A stretch of DNA of 64,000 nt from Delphinus delphis (Eukaryota > Chordata > Mammalia > Artiodactyla > Delphinidae): positions 103,352,400-103,416,399 of the forward strand of contig NC_082690.1 in the NCBI RefSeq assembly GCF_949987515.2. Direction: 5' to 3'. The notes beneath the pieces are model-generated. The model did not search any database and was not told where the DNA came from. It saw nothing but the letters and a program-made list of their open reading frames with translations. Both the position numbers and the translations under genes were made by a program. Below, one piece after another: positions 34,101 through 43,100 of the stretch. Every line of letters starts with the position of its first letter. The stretch's first letter is position 1.

Positions 34101-37100
34101 AAGACGAACATTTTAATAAACTTTGCTTCAGAACAATTCCAAGCATTTTTGTAAGCAAAGCAGAAGACTGCTGAGGATTAGCAGGGAGATGGCTGACACT
34201 AGCACATTGTCAACACCCCCTCCACGTTAATATCGTGTGAGGTCATTCTTAGTGGCAGCTGGAATCAGGAACGAAATCTAGGAGTTTATGACATTGCACA
34301 TTCGCTCAGAAAATAAGTGTTTATGGAAGCAAGAGTGCTGGTACTGGATCGACTTCAGGTAACGAAGAAAACAGACAGGGCTGAAATGCCCAGAGCCTGA
34401 GCTGTGCCAGGGAAGCCTTTGGAAGCAGTTGAGTAGGTTGTTAACAGACAGTTTGTGAGCAGCGTCTGGGCTCACAGCACCCTGGGTGTGGACACACAGA
34501 ATAGGATGTGAGCCTGGCCCTCCTGGCACTCACCGTTTACCTGGGATTGACGTCTCCTGTAGGCTCCTCAGAACCATTAGCTTTGTCCCCCGCAGCAGCA
34601 CGGCACTGCTGGGTGTGGCGAGTGTTACGCTTCCCCTTGAATTCTCTTTCTCAGTTGAGTTGTTGCCACTCTGGTAGGTGAATAATGGTCCTCATTCCTG
34701 GAATATATTCCTGAACGTATTACTTTATATGGCAAAGGGGACTTTGCAGGTGTGACTGAGTTAAGGCTCTCGAGATGGGGATTGTCTAGGTGAGCTCAGT
34801 GTAATCACAGGGGTCCTGATAAGGGAGGGCAGGAGGGTGAGAGTCACAAAGATTAGAAATGTTAGGCCGCTGGCTTCGAAGGTGGGGGAGGGGCCATGAG
34901 CCACGGACTGCAGGCAGCCTCTGGAAACTGGAGAGTGCAAGAAAACAGATTCCCCTCAGAGCCTCCAGAAGGAATGCAGCCCTGCCCACCCCTTGATTTT
35001 AGGACTTCTGACCTCTAGGACTGTAAGATGATAAATGTGTATTGTTTTAAGCCGCGAAGCTTGTGGTAATTTGTTACAGCAGCCATAGGAAACTAATGAA
35101 ACTGCCTGTTAAGAGGTCAGGGGGACTTCCCTGGTGGCGCAGTGTTTAAGAATCCACCTGCCGATGAAGGGGACACGGGTTCGAGCCCTGGTCCGGGAAG
35201 ATCCCACATGCTGTGGAGCAACTAAGGCCATGCGCCACAACTACTGAGCCTGCACTCTGGAGCCCGTGCGCCACAACTACTGAAGCCTGTGCACCTAGAG
35301 CCTGTGCTCCACAACAAGAGAAGCCACCGCAATGAGAAGCCCACGCACCGCAACGAAGAGTAGCCCCCGCTCGCCGCAACGTGGCCAACAAAGACCCGCA
35401 CGTGCGGCCAACAAAGACCCAAAGTAGCCAAAAATAAAATTAATTAATTAAAAAAAGGAAAAAAAAAAGAGGTCAGGGATCTTTGGGTTTTGTTGTTGTA
35501 AGCTACAGAACCAGGTTCAGACTAACTTAATAAAAAGAGAATTTGTTAGGGGAAATCCAGGTAGCCCACAGACTGGACAGGTGGCTGGAACAGGCTTACC
35601 ACACGGATTAGGGCTTAGTAACTCGAGGTGTCCAGGTAGCAGGGAGTCCCCCGCTGTCTCTTCCAGGCATCTCTGCTGGGGTGGGTCAGCGCCAATCTTT
35701 TTCTGTCCTTGGGTAGTTCACCTTGAGATTCCAGAATCCAGAGGAGAGTGTGAATGGCTTAAGCTGGGTCCCGTACCTGCTCCTTGGCTAGGGGAGGACA
35801 GTGCACCTAATTTACAGCCCCCCCTGGTGGAGGGGGGCGCTTATGGAGGACAAGGCTGATTCTCCACAAGGAAAGCAGACGCTGTGAGGAAAAGGGTGCC
35901 CCAAAGCAATGGCCCTGCACCCCATCACACAAGAGTCTCCCGTCCCAAGCCTTGCACCCCAGCCTGTCATTGTGGACTCCTCGAGGTACCAGATTCTCCA
36001 GCTGCACTCACCAGCAGATGGTCCCTCACACCGAGCACTCAAATCTCGGCCATCCGGGCCCCTGCCTTGCCCTGGCTTCCGGCACACCCTACTTACAAGC
36101 GTAAGCAAAGTCGCAAAAAGGCAAATACCACAAGATTCCCCTCAGACGAGGTTCCTAGAGTCGTCAGAATCATAGAGACAGACAGTGGGAGGGTGGGGGC
36201 CGGGGGAGCAGGAGTTGGTGTTGAACGGGAACAGAGTTTCGGTTTTACGAGATAGAAAGAGTTGTGGAGAGGGGTGGTGGTGATAACTACACACCATTAT
36301 GAATTTACTTAATACCACTGAAATGTTTACTTAAGATCAGAGGGAATCCCCTGGAAGTCCAGTGGTTAGGATTCGCTCTTTCACTGTCAAGGGCATGGGT
36401 TCAATCCCTGGCTGGGGAACTAAGATCCCGCAAGCCTCTCAGCGCAGCCAAAAACAAAGGTTAAGATGGTAAGTTTTGTGTTATATGTATTTTACCAAAC
36501 CCCCAACCCACCCCACCCCACAAAGTAAATGTTGGGAGGAAAACCATGTAAGCAAATGGTACTTTGATCAAGTCTCTCCAGATGCCCACTTCCCTACCAT
36601 GACTCATGCGCTGCTGGTAAATATCTATCGAGTTCTAGTTGTTTGCATACTTACCTGTCTCTGCCAGCAATGGAGGGTTCTTTGAGGGCAGGATGAGGTC
36701 TTGCTCCTCCTGGATTCCTGGAGTTGCACACGTAAGGAGACTCTCAGTGAATTGAGTCCCGTGGCATCTTTCCCTAATTGTCCTTTCTCCCACCATCCCA
36801 GCGTCCTCTCATCAGCATCTTAACAATCTTTTCTTTCTTAGATTCTGAGCAAATCATGGTCCTGGTGGCCTGTGGGCCATACACCACATCTGACAGCATC
36901 ACATTTGACCCCCTGCTCGACCTGATCACCATCATCAACCGTGACCAGCCCGACATCTGCATCCTGGTAGGAGGCCCTCCTGGGACAGCTTCACCCGGGG
37001 AGGCACCAGTGGGAAAACTGGGGGGTCGGTCTTAGAGAAAGGTCTGATGAGGTTCTAAATTTTTAGGATGAGTGTGGGACTCTCCTCCTTTTTAAAAATA

Positions 37101-40100
37101 TTTTTTAGTGCTCAGCCTACACCTTTGGCGAGGTGAGGTGTGCGTGGAATTAATCCAAAAGCCCGAGCTGTTTTGCCGCCCTGCCTTGACTTTATAGTAT
37201 CCCCACCTCTGTCTCTTACTCCAGTTTGTGAGCTCACCTCTTCTGAAAACTCACAATACAAATGCATGGAGGTAGATTTGCTGGGTTGAGAAAGGAAAAA
37301 GCCCGGTATTGTAGGAGGCAAAACAGCTAGCATCCAGGCGTCAGGTCCTTCTGCCTGTGATACTAGCTGGGTGCCCCTGCCCCAGCTGCTGCCTGGCCCA
37401 GGCTGTACAGGTGGCCTTGGAGGGACGATGGACCCTGGACAGACAACTGCTAGGAGAGGCTATGTGAGGGCACTCACACACACGTGTGGTTCTGATTTGT
37501 TCTTTCGGTACCTTTGTTTCTCCCCTGCGGCTTTATCTGCAGTTTGGACCTTTCCTGGATGCTAAGCATGAACAGGTAGAGGTAAGTGACTGGGGTTGGG
37601 AGGGAGAGATACCGGATACTCACATTCAGTCAAGCCCCCACTGTTACTTTCGTCTCTTTGAGTTTACCCTGCATCTGTAACAACCTAAATGAATCCGTGT
37701 GGCTGATCAGGAAAGCATTATCACAGGGCATTTTTAATAAAGGTACTGAATTTGAGGGCTTCATTTCACCAGAATACAGAGCTGTTTGGAAGCTGGGGGA
37801 GGGGGATCCAGCTATCCGAGTCCCGGTCCTCCTGGTGTGCGACCGACCCTTGGTGCTGAGGCAGGTGCCCGCGGGTCCTGGAGGTGCGCCTGTGAAAGTA
37901 CCTTCCTGGCTGCTACCCTCAGCTCCATGACCCACATCATCTTGCCATCCTTTGAACTTAAAACACAAATGACCCTTCTGAGGACATTTCTTCCCTTTGT
38001 CTCAGGAGGTTTTACCTGCCACAGAAAAGATTCCAAAACCCTCTTCTTCCTAGTCGTCCCCTCGGCTCACTTTCAGGAGGACTGATTCTCCGCCGCCTCC
38101 TTCCTGCCCCCAGCTAGACTCAGCTCCTGGAGCACAGAGGCCACTGTGACTCCTTCAGCTCCTTGCTCAGGGGCTGGCCCCCAGGGTCATCTGACAAGCG
38201 CTCAACAAGTGAATAAATGCCAAACGTCTCCCCTGTAAACCTGTCTCCTCTTTTCTTGCAGAGCTGTCTACTGACAAGCCCATTTGAAGAAGTTTTCAAG
38301 CAATGTCTACGAACGATTATCGAAGGGACACGAAGGTCAGAGTTCAAAATACTGGGCAGAACCTTACGCTTCCTAAGTTTCTCCAGGGCTTCTCATTAAG
38401 AAACTGAAACTATTCAAAAGTCGTGGTAGTTCCCATCCTTATATCCTTTTGAACTACAGAGATCAGATAGAACCCTTGAACTTCAAGTGCACAGATGCTG
38501 AGTGAGGAGGCGTCTTTGTAAAACAAAGATAAACACACTTGAAAAGGCTACACAGACTTGCGCTCTTCCCTTGCTCGCTCTTTCCTTCCTTCCTCCTCTC
38601 ACTCCCTTTTGTATAAACTCATATTCCACGGGAATCTTCCCAGGGTGGTGTTTGATGACTTACACCACAAAATCCCTTGTGTGAGTGAGTTTGGGGTGAG
38701 CCCAAGTCCTTCCCCGAGTCAGTGCTTCCCTCGTTTCATGGGCGCCGCCGGCTTGTATGAACCATCGTAGAAACTCACGAGGGTGGGGATCTTGAATGCT
38801 TGCCCCAGACCCTAGGGACGAGACTGGGAAAGGTCATAGCAGTGATGAGAAATGGGCAGTTCTAAATTGAGAGAAAAGCCTCTATTCCAGGAAGGGTCTA
38901 AGCTAGAAGTAGAAAGTTTTTCAGGAAGCTGACACCTCCGCTTCCTGTCCCTTCCCTCCAGCGCCAGGGTTTGAGAGAAATTGCCCTTGGTGGTGGATCT
39001 CCTCCTCTGGGGATCTGCCTCCCTGTAGCTGAGCTCATCAAAAACAAACATTCCCGAGGCTAAGCTTTTAAAAGTAAGTCTGTAACAAAGGTGGTTTTTA
39101 ACACAAGATGTATAATCTTCTGCCCCTTGGCCGGGAGACCTGATCTCAGGTCTTGATTAGCTTGATTAGCTGTAACTCTACCTTCTTGTACCAGCAGCAC
39201 GGGCCAGTGTCGTAGGCCTCTCGGACTGGGGAAGAACACCCCCAACTGCCCCAGAGTCAGGGGGCATGAATTGTGCAGGTGACAGCCTTGCAGCTGGATC
39301 TGCCCCTCCCTCCCTCCAAGTGAGATAACATAGGTGCCTTCCCTCTGCCTCCCAGGTTTGTTGTGACCCTGAATGAGTTTGTCAGACCTGGAGGCCCCTA
39401 GCACTCCTCAGGAGATAAATCCTGAAACACGGGAGCAGGGCTGGTGTCCCTGTTTTATCAGCCCTCAGATCCCCTCTGGGATAGGCAGGGACTGCGGGGC
39501 GGTGCCCTTGCGCAGGCTGGGTGCTTTTCGATTTGAGATGGGGTTCTGTTTTGGGTTCCTCACCCCGTATGGTATTGACAGCAGTGCTACAAACAAAGAA
39601 CAAACCAGGCATTGTTGCTCTGGGGGTGAGCTCCCAGCACCACCAGGCACTTTCATCTGAGGCCAGTGTGTGCCTCGGGGAGAGGGGCTGCCCCACCCTT
39701 CCCAAAACAGTATAAAAATGGCCCTCCCTTGGGGGGAATTTATTTTTATTCTGAGAGGTCAGAAACGCAGAGCATTAAGCTGATTTATCAGTGAAAACCA
39801 GAGCCAGTGAGGAAGCACCTCCCCTCGCAAGAGCCCAGCAGGGGGGGGGGAGCTTGAGGGAGGGAGCGGCTGCAAGGCCCTTCCCCACCGTGGTGTATGA
39901 AGTTGTGCAATGCTCAGCATAGTTGGAATTTTCTCTCGGATCCCTCCCCCTGCAGCCAGCCTATAACCCTGAGCCAGAGGCCCGCTTCCTCCTTAACTGT
40001 TGCTCTGCCAGAGCCTGCACAGAAGCAGAGCAAGTCCATCTCTTAACGGCGGCCAGCCGTGCCTCCGCCTTCCTGTCCATTACGGACTGAGCCCCGGGGA

Positions 40101-43100
40101 TCTGAAGCACAGACTGTCCCCTTCGGGTCACCCCCCGGCCTGTCTGCCAGACTTCAGCACCCAAATCCATAGACTTGGCTACTTACAGGGACTTAACTTT
40201 CAATGTCAAAGGGACTATAGCTAATTCGCAAAGTGCCTTTGGTCTCAAGATTCTGAATTTCCGCTGCAGAAGCCTCACTTCACGCTTTGAGCGGGCCTGA
40301 CAAACAAGTGACAGGTGTGACAACCATCACCAACACCTTTATCCCATGTGAGAGGCAGCCACGTCCCTATACCTGCACAGGTGCCTGTACCTGCCTCTGG
40401 GAAGCCACTGCGTCTTAAGCAAGAGAGGGCGCTAGAAGTGAGAGCTATTGGTGGCTGTTAAACTCGCCCCAAAGTAACACTTTCCCTCTTTACAATAGAC
40501 CCCACCCCGCCAAGGACAGGTTTTTTTCCCCCTTTCTTCTTCTGCGTGGCTGGAGAGGTTAAAGGTTGGCTTCTAGAGTTACGGGGTTTTTCTTCACTTA
40601 CACCTTGTAACCCTAGAGATTCTCCTGCCTCCATCAAAGGAAATGTCTGTCATCTCTGCTTTTACTGTTGCAGTTAGATATTTCTTTCATCTTTGTAAGA
40701 CAGGCTGCTGAGAAAGAAAAACCAAGGGCGTTGATTCCCTGTGCGGGAGGGGTGGGCGGGGCGGGCTCTTGGCGAACCAGAACCTGCCGTGCCTTCCCCT
40801 CCCAGATCTGCTCAGCCTGCCGGGTCCCTCCCGAGGGAAGAGGTCCCCAGCCAGGGAGGCTAGTGACGCCTAAAAGCCACGTCTGTTCACACAGTGTGAA
40901 GAGTCAGAACTTTGGCTTCAGATCTGGCTCTGAGGATTTTCAGTCAAATCCTCGTCTTTCCTGCTTTCCTAGATCTCCGTTTCTTCTCCCCTTTTTCTAC
41001 GAAACAGTAGTCTTCTTCCTCTCTCGACTAGAACGTCATACGGAGCCAGGAGAAAGCGTGTCCTGGGAGAGAGCCATGAGCCCCATCCAGGTGGTTGTGT
41101 GTAAATTAGGACAAGTCGTCTCTCGTTCCTGGTGTCCCACGGGGAACGGTACCCCGCCTTCATAGGAGAGCTCCGTTCGGAACTTCTTCCCTGGAAGTAG
41201 CCTCTTGTGTCCAGCTCTGACCCTTTAAGTCTGTCACCCAGCTATGCTAACTCAGCTGCACTCATTTTCCTTCCTGTTCTGATGCTTTTTTTGTCAAAGT
41301 AGCTCCGGCTCACACCTCATCTTCGTCCCATCATTGAGAGACGTGCACCACGAGCCCGTGTACCCACAGCCGCCCTTCAGCTGCTCCGACCTGCCTCGGG
41401 AGGACAAAAAGGTACCAGCGTCCCCTCCTCGACCAGGCAGCCAGAGTCCAACGTGCCGAAGGCGACCCAACTCGTCCCGGAAGCAGAGGGCGGGGGCGCC
41501 TTTGAGGCACACATGCCTGCGTCTTAAGCTTCTCTTTGTAACAGGCAGGCGTGTGACTTACTGTCCGTTGGGTTGGTCCCCCTTTCACTGGTCCCCCCAG
41601 CCCTTGCAGACCCCCCATTTTCATGGGGAAGAAGTTTCTAGCTTTGGTGTGCAAACGTCTGTCCCCCCCTTCTCATTTTAGCGAGTGCAGTTTGTGTCCG
41701 AGCCCTGCACGCTCTCCATAAATGGAACGATCTTTGGCTTGACATCCACCGATCTGCTGCTCCACATGGGGGCTGAGGAGATCAGTAGGTGAGAAGGGTT
41801 TTTCGGTCCCGCAGGCAGTTCCTCTGGATCCTGGTCCTGTCCTTGGCCAAGGGGTTGCTTGGCAGGGTTGAGAGGGCAGCCCCTAGAGCAGCACTTTCTG
41901 CCAAAGCCTTTGGCCACTGAGTTTCTCTGCACCCAAGGGGAGCGGTGGGATGCATGTGTTTCTGTTACCACTTGTTTCTGTGGTGTTTGAGACCCTGAAG
42001 GACCACATTCATTCTGTCTTTGCACTTAACTTCTAGTCATAGAAGTTCATCTACTTTTCTTTGTTTGCCACATTTGTGACCTAAACAAGATGTCCCTGCT
42101 TGTAGAGGGTGACTGTGAATTCACCCCGCAGGGTGTTCCCCCTTCCAGAACAGTGTGTAGCCCTGCGGAGGATCAGACACAGCCAGAAGTGTTGAGCTGA
42201 GGCTCAGCGGTTCACTGCTCGCATCGCCATGATGGGAAGGAGTGTGGAGCAGTTTGCGTCCTAGGCGAGACTGGGTGTGTGTTTGTTGGCTCCGGTTGGA
42301 GGAGCAAGGGTCACGCCGGCTACAGCTGGCCTCGCGCCGGCACAGACTCCACGTTCTCTGGCACGATGCAGAGCTGGTGATAGCCTGCCTGGGCCCTGAT
42401 CGCAAGGTGTTCCTGCTCTTTCCCTTCTCAACCCAGTGTCCTGCTCAGCAGACCGAGCATTTGCGGGCAGGTCTTTAAACTTCCCCAGAGGTACCTTCTT
42501 GTCACACGCCTTGGCCGCGTCGCTTCTCTCTAGTTTAATAACTCCTTCCCGAGGAGAAACAGGCACTGATAAACAAGGTTCCACTTTCCGTTTCTTGCTT
42601 TTCTTCCTCTCCTAGTTCTTCCGGAACTTCAGACAGGTTCAGCCGAATACTCAAGCACATCCTGACGCAGCGGAGGTGAGCCTGCCCGACGGAGTAGCTG
42701 ACCGTGAAGGGAGCGCTTAGGGCTCAGGGAGCTCTGACAGATTTGACCTCGACACCTTTCCCAGGCCACTACCAGGGAACTCCACCCTGGGATGACAAGC
42801 CTGCGTCCTGTCCCCTAAACACAGAGAAAAGGGAGAGACGGTCTGTGAAACCGTGGAAACCAGTGACATAGAGGAAATCCATCTGGGGAGGGGGGTCCCT
42901 GAATCAGCTGCCGCTGACTGTCTCTCTCTGTCTCTGCAGCTACTACCCGCTCTACCCTCCCCAGGAGGACATGGCCATTGACTATGAGAATTTCTATGCC
43001 TATGCACAGCTGCCCGTCACCCCCGATGTCTTCATAGCCCCTTCAGAGCTGAGATACTTTGTGAAGGTAGGTTTGAACTCCACCATTTCCCAGAAACGCC

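Larger units (their letters stand above)
33410..36841 (+). other. POLA2: POLA2 intron 10
   Basis: 3,432 nt, phase 1, and rich in repeats: an old L1 3' end (33,770-34,045), an MLT1 LTR (34,685-35,105), a CHR-1 SINE, a further dispersed repeat (35,480-35,800) and an L1 tail split by a CHR-2 SINE (36,250-36,500). Confidence 0.88.
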
